This document shows positions 45,478 to 54,631 of a stretch of DNA of 64,000 bases, in pieces (within the stretch, counting starts at the first letter, position 1; each line of letters opens with the position of its first letter). This DNA is from Streptosporangiaceae bacterium (lineage in GTDB: Bacteria > Actinomycetota > Actinomycetes > Streptosporangiales > Streptosporangiaceae), in NCBI GenBank assembly GCA_025964695.1, contig JAOPYK010000249.1:62001-126000 (forward strand). Reading direction: 5' to 3'. Both the position numbers and the translations under genes were made by a program. Under the pieces are notes generated by a model that made no database searches, was not told the origin of the DNA, and saw only the letters and a list, made by a program, of their open reading frames with translations.

Positions 45478-46248
45478 TCAGCCTCGACCCGGGGCGTGGC
45501 CGCTGAGGCGTTTGGTGAGGTCGGCGGCGGCCGTACGGATCTGGACGGCGAGCTCCGCCCATGAGTCCTCGGCCCGGGTGTCCCGGCGGAACGTCACAGT
45601 GATGGCGGCCACCGGATGGCCGATGTGGTCGAAACTGCAGGCCGCGATGCTGGCCAGGCCCTCGGTGACCTGTCCGTCCTCGACCGACCATCCCCTGCGC
45701 AGGTCGCCCGCGAGCACTCGGCGCAGCTCGGTCAGCGTGCGGGGGCCGTGCCCGGTACGGTCGACGAAATGGTCGGCGCCCCGGCCCGGGAACAGCGCAC
45801 GGACCTGGGCGGCGGGCAGGTGGGCGAGCATGGAACGGCCGCTGGCGGTGAGCTGGGCGGGTAGCCGTACGCCCACGTCGGTCACCAGGGTCGGGTGGTG
45901 CGGGGGCTGCTCCTTGAGCAGATAGAGCGTCTCGGCCCCGTGCAGCACCCCGAGCTGGGCGATCTCGCCGGTCCGCTCCACCAGCCGGTGCAGCAGCGGC
46001 CGGGCCAGCCGTTCCAGGGGCCCCTGGCGCAGGTAGGCCGAGCCGATCTCGAAGGCCGCGACGCCGAGCCCCCAGCGGCGTTCCTCCGGCAGGTACGTCA
46101 CGAAACCGTCGGCCGCCATCTCGGTCAGCAGATGGTAGGTGCTGGATCTGGGCAGTTCCAGCGAACGCGCGATCGCAGAGGCCTCCAGCGGCTGCGCCGA
46201 CGAGGCCAGCAGCCGCAGCACCGCGAGGGCTCTGCGCGCGGCGGGCAC
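45478..46248 (-). CDS. IclR-family regulator of the hut operon
   Basis: 256 residues from the GTG at 46248, which has GGAGGGG 8 bases upstream; longer in-frame starts at 46257 and 46275 run into the palindrome at 46266. Winged HTH: ARRALAVLRLLASSAQPLEA, then SLELPRSSTYHLLTEMAADG. The C-terminal sensor contains GVLHGAETLYLLKEQ, LTASGRSMLAHLP and IAACSFDHIGHPVAAITV. It is divergent from hutH, with two GTCTCG-N4-CGAGAC palindromes in between, so it probably controls hut and itself. The effector might be urocanate or histidine by analogy; not shown by sequence. Confidence 0.85.
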   Translation of the reverse strand: MPAARRALAVLRLLASSAQPLEASAIARSLELPRSSTYHLLTEMAADGFVTYLPEERRWGLGVAAFEIGSAYLRQGPLERLARPLLHRLVERTGEIAQLGVLHGAETLYLLKEQPPHHPTLVTDVGVRLPAQLTASGRSMLAHLPAAQVRALFPGRGADHFVDRTGHGPRTLTELRRVLAGDLRRGWSVEDGQVTEGLASIAACSFDHIGHPVAAITVTFRRDTRAEDSWAELAVQIRTAAADLTKRLSGHAPGRG

Positions 46249-46265
46249 CTGACTCACCCCTCCAT

Positions 46266-46283
46266 CGTCTCGCATCCGAGACG
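46266..46283. promoter_or_regulatory. IclR operator candidate 1
   Basis: Perfect 7-4-7 inverted repeat CGTCTCGcatcCGAGACG, just upstream of the IclR start. Confidence 0.72.
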
Positions 46284-46319
46284 GCCCCCCCGGGGGTCCA
46301 GCCGGCCGGCCCGCGCAAT

Positions 46320-46337
46320 TGTCTCGCATACGAGACA
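46320..46337. promoter_or_regulatory. IclR operator candidate 2 (hutH side)
   Basis: Perfect 7-4-7 inverted repeat TGTCTCGcataCGAGACA, sharing the GTCTCG-N4-CGAGAC core with the first site; centres are 54 bp apart, and it lies 66 bp before the hutH start. Confidence 0.75.
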
Positions 46338-46402
46338 CAATCACGATCGCGCCGGTCCGCAACGGCGCCTGCCGGGTTCCAATAGCGGGTATGGAGATCC
46401 GT

Positions 46403-47971
46403 ATGGGGGGCGCAGCCGTGTCCGTTCAGGGGGGACCGCTCGTCGAGGTCGGCCCGGAGCCGCTGACCATCGAGCAGGTGGTGGCGGTGGCCAGGGACGG
46501 CGCGCAGATCGGGCTGACCGGCGACGCGCTGGTGAGCATGGCCAGGTCACGGTCGTACATCGAGGAGCTGGCCCGGCAGGCGACCCCGGTCTACGGCATC
46601 TCGACCGGTTTCGGCGCGCTGGCCACCCGGCACATCGATCCCGCGCTACGGGGCCGCCTTCAGGTGTCGCTGATTCGCTCGCACGCCGCGGGCAGCGGGC
46701 CCGAGGTCGAGCGTGAGGTGGTCCGCGCGCTGATGCTGCTGCGGCTGCGGACGCTCGCCACCGGGCACACCGGGATCAACCCCGGCACGGCGATGACCCT
46801 GGCGTCGCTGCTCAATGCCGGCATCACCCCGGTGGTCCACGAATACGGCAGCCTGGGCTGCTCCGGCGACCTGGCGCCGCTCGCGCACTGTGCGCTGGCG
46901 CTGCTGGGAGAGGGGCCCGTCCGGGACTGGACCGGTGAGCTGATGCCCGCCGCCCAGGCCCTGCGTGCCGCGGACATCGAGCCGGTCACGCTGGCCGCCA
47001 AGGAAGGGCTGGCGCTGATCAACGGCACCGACGGCATGCTGGGCATGCTGGTGCTGGCCATGGCCGACCTGCGCGAGCTGCTCAAGGTCGCCGACGTGGC
47101 CACCGCGATGAGCGTCGAGGCGCTGCTCGGCACCGACCGGGTCTTCGCCGCCGACCTCCAGGAGCTTCGACCGCACCCGGGGCAGGCCGCGAGCGCCGCC
47201 AACCTGCGGGCGCTGCTCGAAGACTCGGCGATCATGGAGTCGCACCGCGGACCCGACTGCACCCGGGTCCAGGACGCGTACTCGCTGCGCTGCTCGCCAC
47301 AGGTCAGCGGGGCGGCCCGGGACACCCTCGCACACGCCCAGCTGGTGGCCGGCCGGGAGCTGGCGAGCGCGGTGGACAACCCCGTGGTCCTGGACGACGG
47401 GCGGGTGGAGTCCAACGGCAACTTCCACGGCGCGCCCGTGGCGTACGTGCTGGACTTCCTGGCCATCCCGGTGGCCGACGTGGCGTCCATGTCGGAGCGG
47501 CGCAGCGACCGGATGCTCGACAAGGCCCGCTCGCACGGGCTGCCGCCCTTCCTCGCCGACGATCCCGGCGTCGACTCCGGCCACATGATCGCGCAGTACA
47601 CCCAGGCCGGGCTGGTGTCCGAGCTCAAGCGGATCGCCAACCCGGCCAGCGTCGACTCCATCCCTAGCTCGGCCATGCAGGAGGATCATGTCTCCATGGG
47701 CTGGAGCGCGGCCCGCAAGCTGCGCCGGGCGGTCGAAGGCCTGACCCAGGTGCTCGCCATCGAGATCCTGACGGCCGCCCGGGCCCTGGACATGCGCGCT
47801 CCGCTGCGGCCGGGACCGGCGACCGGCGCCGTTGTCTCCGCCCTCCGCTCCCGGGTCCCGGGCCCCGGGCCCGACAGGTTCCTGGCCCCTGAGATCGCCG
47901 CCGCCGTCGATCTCGTCCGCGACGGCTCTTTGGTGGCCGCCGCCGAATCCGTGACCGGCCCTCTGCTGTAG
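46403..47971 (+). CDS. hutH: Histidine ammonia-lyase
   Basis: 522 residues from the ATG at 46403, which has GGAG 6 bases upstream; an ATG at 46391 is in frame. All family pieces are present: VYGISTGFGALA, the MIO triad as Cys153-Ser154-Gly155 (SLGCSGDLAPLAH), LALINGTDGML, QDAYSLRCSPQ, SNGNFHG and QEDHVSMGW. The Cys-Ser-Gly form of the triad is a known variant of Ala-Ser-Gly. It converts histidine to urocanate and ammonia. First gene of the hut operon; it contrasts with the triad-less paralogue at 40.3 kb. Confidence 0.93.
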   Translation: MGGAAVSVQGGPLVEVGPEPLTIEQVVAVARDGAQIGLTGDALVSMARSRSYIEELARQATPVYGISTGFGALATRHIDPALRGRLQVSLIRSHAAGSGPEVEREVVRALMLLRLRTLATGHTGINPGTAMTLASLLNAGITPVVHEYGSLGCSGDLAPLAHCALALLGEGPVRDWTGELMPAAQALRAADIEPVTLAAKEGLALINGTDGMLGMLVLAMADLRELLKVADVATAMSVEALLGTDRVFAADLQELRPHPGQAASAANLRALLEDSAIMESHRGPDCTRVQDAYSLRCSPQVSGAARDTLAHAQLVAGRELASAVDNPVVLDDGRVESNGNFHGAPVAYVLDFLAIPVADVASMSERRSDRMLDKARSHGLPPFLADDPGVDSGHMIAQYTQAGLVSELKRIANPASVDSIPSSAMQEDHVSMGWSAARKLRRAVEGLTQVLAIEILTAARALDMRAPLRPGPATGAVVSALRSRVPGPGPDRFLAPEIAAAVDLVRDGSLVAAAESVTGPLL

Positions 47972-47995
47972 GGGCCTACCTCTTATGGAGCACAG

Positions 47996-49660
47996 ATGAC
48001 GTCTCAAGGTCCCCGTCCCGTACGCGCGCCGCGCGGCTCCCGGCTCACCACCAAGGGGTGGCAGCAGGAGGGCGCCCTGCGCATGCTCATGAACAATCTC
48101 GACCCCGAGGTCGCCGAGCACCCCGACGAGCTGATCGTCTATGGGGGCTCCGGCAAGGCCGCCCGCAACTGGGCCTCCTTCGACGGCATCGTGCGGTCCC
48201 TGCGGGACCTGGAGGCCGACGAGACCCTGCTCGTCCAGTCCGGCAAGCCGGTCGGCATCTTCCGTACCCATGAATGGGCGCCCCGGGTGCTCATCGCCAA
48301 CTCCAACCTGGTGCCGCAGTGGGCCAACTGGGAGGAGTTCCGCCGGCTGGAGGCGCTCGGCCTGACCATGTACGGCCAGATGACCGCCGGGTCGTGGATC
48401 TACATCGGTACCCAGGGCATCCTGCAGGGCACCTACGAGACGTTCGCCGCCGTGGCCGCGAAAAGGTTCGGCGGCACGCTGGCCGGGACCATCACGCTCA
48501 CCGCGGGGCTGGGCGGCATGGGCGGCGCGCAGCCGCTGGCCGTCACGATGAACGACGGGGTGGTGATCGTCGTCGAGTGTGATCCTTCCCGGATCGACCG
48601 CCGGGTCGCGCACCGCTACTGCGACGTGCGGGTCGACTCGCTCGACGAGGCACTGCGGCTGGCAGAGGAGGCCAAGGCCGCCCGCAGGCCGCTGTCGATC
48701 GGGCTCCTCGGCAACGCCACCGAGGTCGTACCGGAACTGCTGCGCCGCGGTGCGCCGATCGACATCGTCACCGACCAGACCTCCGCGCACGACCCCCTGA
48801 TGTACCTCCCGCGGGGAATGGCCTTCGAGGATCTGGCGGCCGCGCGGGAGAAGGACCCCGCGGGGCTCACCGCCCGTGCCCGCGAATCCATGGCCGTCCA
48901 CGTCGAGGCCATGGTCGGCTTCCAGGATGGCGGGGCCGAGGTCTTCGACTACGGCAACTCGATCCGCGGCGAGGCCGAACTGGCCGGCTACCGGCGCGCG
49001 TTCGACTTCCCCGGCTTCGTGCCCGCCTACATCAGGCCGCTGTTCTCCGAGGGCAGAGGCCCGTTCCGGTGGGCCGCGCTGTCCGGTGATCCCCAGGACA
49101 TCGCCCGCACCGACCAGGCCATCCTCGACCTCTTCCCGGACAACGAGCCCCTCGCCCGGTGGATCCGGATGGCCCGCGAGAAGGTGCACTTCCAGGGGCT
49201 GCCGTCGCGGATCTGCTGGCTGGGGTACGGCGAGCGGGACAAGGCCGGAGAGCTCTTCAACGACCTGGTGGCGCGCGGTGAGATCAGCGCGCCGATCGTG
49301 CTGGGCCGTGACCATCTGGACTGCGGGAGCGTGGCGAGCCCGTACCGCGAGACCGAGGGCATGGCCGACGGCTCCGACGCGATCGCCGACTGGCCGCTGC
49401 TCAACGCGCTGGTCAACACCGCCTCCGGCGCCTCCTGGGTGTCGATCCACCACGGTGGGGGAGTCGGCATCGGCCGGTCCATCCACGCCGGTCAGGTCTG
49501 TGTCGCCGACGGCAGCGCGCTGGCCGGGGAGAAGCTCAACCGGGTGCTCACCAACGACCCCGGGATGGGCGTCATCCGGCATGTCGACGCGGGCTACGAC
49601 CGGGCCGCCGAGGTCGCCGCCGAGCGCGGGGTCCGCATCCCCATGACCGAGACCGGCTGA
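47996..49660 (+). CDS. hutU: Urocanate hydratase
   Basis: 554 residues. Typical text: [64 protein letters not shown] and [15 protein letters not shown]. It binds NAD tightly and hydrates urocanate to imidazolone propionate. It follows hutH by 24 bp, so they are co-transcribed. Length matches the family. Confidence 0.95.
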   Translation: MTSQGPRPVRAPRGSRLTTKGWQQEGALRMLMNNLDPEVAEHPDELIVYGGSGKAARNWASFDGIVRSLRDLEADETLLVQSGKPVGIFRTHEWAPRVLIANSNLVPQWANWEEFRRLEALGLTMYGQMTAGSWIYIGTQGILQGTYETFAAVAAKRFGGTLAGTITLTAGLGGMGGAQPLAVTMNDGVVIVVECDPSRIDRRVAHRYCDVRVDSLDEALRLAEEAKAARRPLSIGLLGNATEVVPELLRRGAPIDIVTDQTSAHDPLMYLPRGMAFEDLAAAREKDPAGLTARARESMAVHVEAMVGFQDGGAEVFDYGNSIRGEAELAGYRRAFDFPGFVPAYIRPLFSEGRGPFRWAALSGDPQDIARTDQAILDLFPDNEPLARWIRMAREKVHFQGLPSRICWLGYGERDKAGELFNDLVARGEISAPIVLGRDHLDCGSVASPYRETEGMADGSDAIADWPLLNALVNTASGASWVSIHHGGGVGIGRSIHAGQVCVADGSALAGEKLNRVLTNDPGMGVIRHVDAGYDRAAEVAAERGVRIPMTETG

Positions 49661-49780
49661 CGGCCCGTTCCCCGCCCCGGCCGCCTACCGGCGGCCGGGA
49701 TACGTGGCCGGGCACGCAATGCCGAAGCCACGCCCTCGCCTCCGCCGGAGGCACCGCCTGGTCGAGCACTGTGGGGAGAC

Positions 49781-51073
49781 ATGAGTTTCGAGGAGATGTG
49801 GGCGGCGCTGCTGCCGATCGGGCGGGACGCGGCCACCGGCGGCTACCACCGGTTCGCCTGGACGCCGGCCGAACTGGACTGCCGTGCATGGTTCCTCGGC
49901 GAGGCGGCCGGCCGGGGGATGGAGCTCGAGCAGGACCGCAACGGCAACCTGTTCGCCTGGTGGAACCCGGCCGGCGCCGCCCCCGGGCTCCCGGGCGGGG
50001 CCGGAGTCGTGACGGGCAGTCATCTGGACTCGGTGCCGGGCGGGGGAGCGTTCGACGGCCCGCTCGGGGTGGTCAGCGCGCTGGCGGCGATCGACCTGAT
50101 GCGCGCCAGGGATGTACGGCCCGTGCGCGCGATCGGGGTCGCCGTGTTCGCGGAGGAGGAGGGCGCCCGCTTCGGGGTGGCCTGCCTCGGCTCCCGGCTG
50201 CTGACCGGCGCGATCGACCCGCGACGGGCCCGCGACCTGCGTGATGCCGGCGGGATCGGCTTCGGCGAGGCACTGGCCCGGGACGACGGCGGCTGGGCGG
50301 CCGGATCCACGCTGCGGCCCGGCGGGCTCGACCCGGCGGCGATCGGTAGGGACGAGGAGCTGCTGAGCCGCATCGGCTGCTTCGTGGAGCTCCATGTCGA
50401 GCAGGGCCGGGCCATGGACGCCCCGGTCGGGGTGGCGAGCGCGATCTGGCCACACGGCCGGTGGCGGTTCGACTTCGCCGGTCACGGCAACCACGCGGGG
50501 ACGACCCGGCTGGGCGACCGGCGCGACCCGATGCTGCCGTTCGCCCACACCGTGATCGAGGCCCGGGCCGCCGCGGAGCGGCACGACAGCCTCGCCACCG
50601 TCGGCAAGGTCACCGTGGTGCCGGGCGGGGTCAACGCGATCCCGTCCAGGGTGACGGCCTGGCTGGACGCCCGCGGCCCCGACGACCGGGCAGTGCGCAG
50701 GACGGTCGAGGAGATCGGCCGGGCCGCCGAGCTGGCCGCCGAGGATCACGGCGTCACGGTGCGACTCGGCGAGGAGTCCTACACGGCCGTGGTGGCGTTC
50801 AACACGGCCCTGCGCGACCGGCTCGCCGACGTGATCGCAAGCGCCGGATCCGCCCGCCCGCCGGTGCTGCCGACCGGGGCGGGTCACGACGCCGGCATTC
50901 TGTCCGCCCACCTCCCTACGGCGATGCTGTTCGTCCGGAACCCCACCGGGGTGTCCCACGCGCCGGAAGAGCATGCCGAGGTGGCGGACTGCCTCGCGGG
51001 CGTCGAGGCGCTGGCGGCCGTACTACAGGATCTGGCCTGCGATGAAAGCCCGGAACAGGCGCATTATGGGTGA
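49781..51073 (+). CDS. M20-family amidohydrolase (allantoate/N-carbamoyl hydrolase type) in the hut operon
   Basis: 430 residues. Metal-site text: TGSHLDSVPGGGAFDGPLGV, AEEEGARFGVACLGSR, ELHVEQGRAMD, GHGNHAGTTRLGDRRDP and the final VSHAPEEHAEV. It belongs with allantoate amidohydrolases and N-carbamoyl-amino-acid hydrolases. No purine genes are near. It sits between hutU and hutF, the same place as in the Streptomyces hut cluster as I recall it. Since hutG is missing, it may be the N-formylglutamate deformylase of the pathway. hutF overlaps its end. Confidence 0.85.
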   Translation: MSFEEMWAALLPIGRDAATGGYHRFAWTPAELDCRAWFLGEAAGRGMELEQDRNGNLFAWWNPAGAAPGLPGGAGVVTGSHLDSVPGGGAFDGPLGVVSALAAIDLMRARDVRPVRAIGVAVFAEEEGARFGVACLGSRLLTGAIDPRRARDLRDAGGIGFGEALARDDGGWAAGSTLRPGGLDPAAIGRDEELLSRIGCFVELHVEQGRAMDAPVGVASAIWPHGRWRFDFAGHGNHAGTTRLGDRRDPMLPFAHTVIEARAAAERHDSLATVGKVTVVPGGVNAIPSRVTAWLDARGPDDRAVRRTVEEIGRAAELAAEDHGVTVRLGEESYTAVVAFNTALRDRLADVIASAGSARPPVLPTGAGHDAGILSAHLPTAMLFVRNPTGVSHAPEEHAEVADCLAGVEALAAVLQDLACDESPEQAHYG

Positions 51074-52430
51074 TATGAAGTGGCACGCCGAGCTTGCGTG
51101 GCTGGGAGACGAGGTCGCCGCCGATGTGCTCCTGGAGGCGAACGGCGAGCGGTTCACGGCCGTCACCTCCGGCGTTCCGGCCCCCGAGGGCGCCACCAGA
51201 CTTGCCGGGCTGACCCTGCCCGGCCTGGCCGACGCCCACTCGCACGCCTTCCACCGGGCCCTGCGCGGCCGCGCCCAGCTGGGCAGCGGGACCTTCTGGA
51301 CCTGGCGCGAGCAGATGTACGGGGTGGCCGCCCGGCTCGATCCGGACTCGTACCACGCCCTGGCCCGGGCCGTGTACGCGGAGATGGCGCTGGCGGGGAT
51401 CAGTTGCGTGGGCGAGTTCCACTACCTCCATCACGGCCCGGACGGCGTGCCCTACGACAACCCGAACGCCATGGGCGAGGCGCTGATCGCGGCCGCCGCC
51501 GATGCCGGGATCAGGATCACCCTCCTGGACGCCTGCTACCTCGCCGGCGGCATCGGACGGCCCCTCGAAGGCCCGCAGCTGCGGTTCGGGGACGGTTCGG
51601 CGGGCGACTGGGCGCGGCGGCTGGGGACGCTGTACGACGACGTTCACAAAGCCGGCCGTCCGCACGCCCGGATCGGAGCGGCGATCCACTCGGTGCGGGC
51701 CGTACCGCGTGAGCAGATCCACGCCGTCGCCACCTGGGCCTTTGAGCGCGGCACACCGCTTCACGTCCACCTGTCCGAGCAGCCGGCCGAGAACGAGGCC
51801 TGCCTGCGGGCGTACGGAATGAGCCCGACCAGGCTGCTCGCCGAGTGCGGCGCGCTCGGTGCCCGGACGGTCGCCGTGCACGCCACTCATCTTTCCGACG
51901 ACGACATCGGGCTGCTCGGCGCCACCATGACCGGCGTCTGCATGTGCCCGACCACCGAGCGCGACCTCGCCGACGGCATCGGGCCCGCCGGCCGGCTGCG
52001 GGACGCCGGGGCGCCCATCTGCCTGGGCTCCGATCAGCACGCGGTCATCGATCTGTTCGAGGAGGCCAGGGCCGTCGAGTTGGACGAACGGCTGCTCACC
52101 CGGCGGCGCGGCCACTGGCACGCGGGGGAACTGCTGGCCGCCGCCACCTCCAACGGCCACTACGGCCTGGGCTGGCCCGAGGCGGGCCGGCTCGAGCCGG
52201 GCGCCTACGCCGACCTGGTCACCGTGTCGCTGGACTCCGTACGGCTGGCGGGGACGAGACGGGAATTCGCCGCCGAGTCGGCCGTCTTCGCCGCCACCGC
52301 GGCGGACGTGCGGCACGTGGTCGTGTCGGGCCGTCAGATCGTCCGTACCGGCGACCATCTGCTCATCGACGACGTTCCCGAGGCCCTGGCCACCGCGATC
52401 GACGCCGTGACGGGGGTATCACATGAGTGA
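51066..52430 (+). CDS. hutF: Formimidoylglutamate deiminase
   Basis: 454 residues from the ATG at 51066; an ATG at 51075 (MKWHAELAWLG) is the alternative. Amidohydrolase-superfamily metal motif DAHSHAFHRALRG, GEFHYLHHGPDG, HVHLSEQPAENEACL and GSDQHAVIDLFEEAR match HutF. It deaminates N-formimino-glutamate to N-formyl-glutamate and ammonia, which defines the deiminase branch of histidine breakdown known from pseudomonads and streptomycetes. Overlaps the M20 gene by 8 bp. Confidence 0.92.
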   Translation: MGDMKWHAELAWLGDEVAADVLLEANGERFTAVTSGVPAPEGATRLAGLTLPGLADAHSHAFHRALRGRAQLGSGTFWTWREQMYGVAARLDPDSYHALARAVYAEMALAGISCVGEFHYLHHGPDGVPYDNPNAMGEALIAAAADAGIRITLLDACYLAGGIGRPLEGPQLRFGDGSAGDWARRLGTLYDDVHKAGRPHARIGAAIHSVRAVPREQIHAVATWAFERGTPLHVHLSEQPAENEACLRAYGMSPTRLLAECGALGARTVAVHATHLSDDDIGLLGATMTGVCMCPTTERDLADGIGPAGRLRDAGAPICLGSDQHAVIDLFEEARAVELDERLLTRRRGHWHAGELLAAATSNGHYGLGWPEAGRLEPGAYADLVTVSLDSVRLAGTRREFAAESAVFAATAADVRHVVVSGRQIVRTGDHLLIDDVPEALATAIDAVTGVSHE

Positions 52431-52496
52431 AGGGCACCATTCCGCACAGGAGGCCGGCTCACCAGCGACCGAGCCGCGATCTGAGGAGAGCGGCTC

Positions 52497-53663
52497 GTGA
52501 GCCTGCTGATCAGGAACATCGGGGAACTGGTCACCAATGACCCCGGTCTGGGGGAGGGCGCGCTCGGGCTGCTGCGCGACGCCGCCCTGGTCGTGCAGGG
52601 CGGCGTGATCGCGTGGGTGGGCGCATCCGCCGAAGCGCCCGCCGCCGACCATGCCTTCGACGCGACCGGCCGTGCCGTGCTGCCGGGCTTCGTGGACTCG
52701 CACGGCCACCTGGTCTTCGCCGGGGAGCGGGCCGAGGAGTTCGCCGCCCGGATGAGCGGAGAGCCGTACGGGGCGGGTGGCATCCGCACGACCGTGGCGG
52801 CCACCCGGGCCGCCTCCGACGGGCAGTTGCGCGCCAACGTCCGGCGGCTGGTCGAGGAGATGGCGCGGCAGGGCACCACGACCGTCGAGTGCAAATCCGG
52901 GTACGGGCTCACGGTCGCGGACGAGGAACGGGCCGTCCGCATCGCCGCCGAGATCGCCGACGAGGTCACCTTCCTGGGCGCGCATGTGGTGCCCGGCGAG
53001 TACGCCCACCACCCGGACTCGTACGTCTCGCTGGTGACCGGGGACATGCTGTCCGCCTGCGCACCGCACGCCCGGTGGATCGACGTGTTCTGTGAGAGCG
53101 GCGCGTTCGACGCCGAGCAGACCAAGGCCATTCTGGAGGCGGGGGTGAAGACCGGGCTCACCCCGCGACTGCACGCCAACCAGCTGGGCCACGGCCCGGG
53201 GGTGCAGATCGCGGTCGCCTACGGCGCGGCCTCGGCGGACCACTGCACCTATCTGTCCTACGAGGACGTGGCCGCACTGGCCGGTTCGGCCACGGTGGCC
53301 ACCCTGCTGCCCGGGGTGGAGTTCTCCACCCGGCAGCCCTACCCGGACGCGCGGCGGCTGCTGGAGGCCGGAGCCACGGTGGCGCTGGCCACCGACTGCA
53401 ACCCCGGCTCCTCCTACACCTCCAGTATGGCCTTCTGCGTCGCGGTGGCCGTCCGGGACATGTTCATGACCCCGTCCGAGGCGGTCTGGGCGGCCACGGC
53501 GGGCGGCGCACGGGCACTGCGCCGCGATGACGTGGGGCATCTGGGGATCGGCGCGCGGGCGGACGTGCTCGCCCTCGACGCGCCGTCGTACGTCCATCTC
53601 GCCTATCGCCCGGGAGTCCCGCAGGTGGCGGCCGTCTGGAAGGCCGGCACCCGCGTGCACTGA
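52497..53663 (+). CDS. hutI: Imidazolonepropionase
   Basis: 388 residues, GTG start with GAGGAGAG upstream. Amidohydrolase motif [52 protein letters not shown] and [14 protein letters not shown] are HutI signatures. It opens the imidazolone ring to give N-formimino-glutamate. It is the last hut gene, 66 bp after hutF. Pathway order is HutH, HutU, HutI, HutF; only a classical HutG is absent. Confidence 0.94.
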   Translation: MSLLIRNIGELVTNDPGLGEGALGLLRDAALVVQGGVIAWVGASAEAPAADHAFDATGRAVLPGFVDSHGHLVFAGERAEEFAARMSGEPYGAGGIRTTVAATRAASDGQLRANVRRLVEEMARQGTTTVECKSGYGLTVADEERAVRIAAEIADEVTFLGAHVVPGEYAHHPDSYVSLVTGDMLSACAPHARWIDVFCESGAFDAEQTKAILEAGVKTGLTPRLHANQLGHGPGVQIAVAYGAASADHCTYLSYEDVAALAGSATVATLLPGVEFSTRQPYPDARRLLEAGATVALATDCNPGSSYTSSMAFCVAVAVRDMFMTPSEAVWAATAGGARALRRDDVGHLGIGARADVLALDAPSYVHLAYRPGVPQVAAVWKAGTRVH

Positions 53664-53722
53664 CCTCCCCGGGCGCCTCCCGGCCGGCGGGCGCAGGTCG
53701 CCCACGGCAGGGCGGACGCACA

Positions 53723-53761
53723 ATCGGGCGGACGGATCGGGCGGACGGATCGGGCGGAGAG
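53723..53761 (+). repeat. 13-bp tandem repeat before the ferritin-like gene
   Basis: The unit atcgggcggacgg is repeated about three times in the 157-bp gap after hutI, ending 60 bp before the ferritin-like ATG. Confidence 0.65.
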
Positions 53762-53820
53762 GTATGGATCAGCTCAGCCGGGTATGAGGCTCCTCGCTGG
53801 CTTTTCGAGGGAGAGAGTTG

Positions 53821-54366
53821 ATGGCTGAGTTCCTGACCGATATCAAGTCGCTGCGTGAGCGGGCGCGGATGGAGATCGACAAGGGCCCTGTGACGCAGGC
53901 GTACGGAGCCGATCTGCCGCGGGTCATCCAGGTGCTCAACGAGGCCCTGGCGACCGAGATCGTGTGCGTGCTGCGATATAAGCGGCACTACTACACCGCC
54001 TCGGGGATCCACGCAGGGACGGTGGCGGCGGAGTTCCTCGAGCACGCACAGGAGGAGCAGGAGCACGCCGACATGCTGGCCGAGCGCATCGTGCAGCTCG
54101 GCGGTGACCCCGATTTCAACCCGGACACGCTGTCCACGCGGACGCACACCGAATACGACGCGAGCGCGGACCTCATCGACATGATCAAGGAGGATCTGAT
54201 CGCCGAGCGGGTGGCGATCGCCTCGTACACCGAGATCGTGCAGTGGCTGGGCGACGGGGACCCCACCACGAGGAGGGTCTTCGAGCACCTCCTCGGCCAG
54301 GAGGAAGAGCACGCCGATGACCTGCGCAGCCTGCTCGAACGCCTTCCTGGGGAACTCAGGAAGTGA
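53821..54366 (+). CDS. Ferritin-like / bacterioferritin-family protein
   Basis: 181 residues from the ATG at 53821 with GAGGGAGAG upstream. A four-helix ferritin-like fold with paired ExxH motifs: NEALATEIVCVLRYKRHYY, HAQEEQEHADMLAERI and LGQEEEHADDLRSLL. This gives a di-iron site of the bacterioferritin/DUF2202-like group. It may store iron or detoxify peroxide. Transcribed alone, convergent with the broken cupin. Slightly longer than classical bacterioferritin; a haem-binding Met was not identified. Confidence 0.83.
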   Translation: MAEFLTDIKSLRERARMEIDKGPVTQAYGADLPRVIQVLNEALATEIVCVLRYKRHYYTASGIHAGTVAAEFLEHAQEEQEHADMLAERIVQLGGDPDFNPDTLSTRTHTEYDASADLIDMIKEDLIAERVAIASYTEIVQWLGDGDPTTRRVFEHLLGQEEEHADDLRSLLERLPGELRK

Positions 54367-54631
54367 TCCGGTGGGCCTTCCGGAGCGGTTCCGTGGACGG
54401 CCCAGACCGGCTTTGCGCCCCGGTGGAGCACGCACGTCCCGGGGCCGACCTCCAGAACGAGGCCGCCGTGATCTCGATCGTGTCACGGCCGGCGAGGATC
54501 ACGAAGACTTCGTCGGCGTTCTCGTCGGCCTCCACGTCGGCCTCCACGTCGGCCTCCACGTCGGCCTCCACGTCGGCCCTCGGGGTCGGCCTTCGGGTCG
54601 GTGACGGTGCCCTCTCCGGCCGGGTGCTCAC
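54356..54631 (-). pseudogene. Frameshifted cupin-like gene with DVEA repeat
   Basis: The GTG at 54631 overlaps the flavin reductase stop by 4 bp, a proper coupled start. The frame reads a Pro/Arg-rich leader, four copies of Asp-Val-Glu-Ala, then a cupin start (ENADEVFVILAGRDTIEIT). After that the cupin text continues only in another frame (LEVGPGTCVLHRG, VWAVHGTAPEGPPDHF). So one frameshift near 54.46 kb separates two halves of a cupin barrel. The 12-bp DNA repeat behind DVEA (about 54531-54580) may be linked to slippage, though it lies before the break. An assembly error is possible. Confidence 0.6.
54531..54580. repeat. 12-bp tandem repeat encoding DVEA
   Basis: The unit cacgtcggcctc is repeated about four to five times inside the cupin-like reading frame, giving Asp-Val-Glu-Ala on the minus strand. 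Confidence 0.75.

Noticed and set aside
46646-49582. 978-codon minus-strand open frame
   Set aside because: Antisense shadow of hutH and hutU; no recognisable domain and no start site.
48000-54000. Search for a classical hutG or an egtE in the window
   Set aside because: No protein with a HutG/arginase-type metal motif, and no PLP-dependent EgtE-like protein, was found on either strand.
53723-54580. Short direct repeats near the ferritin-like gene as a possible CRISPR
   Set aside because: Units are 12-13 bp without spacers, and no cas genes are present.
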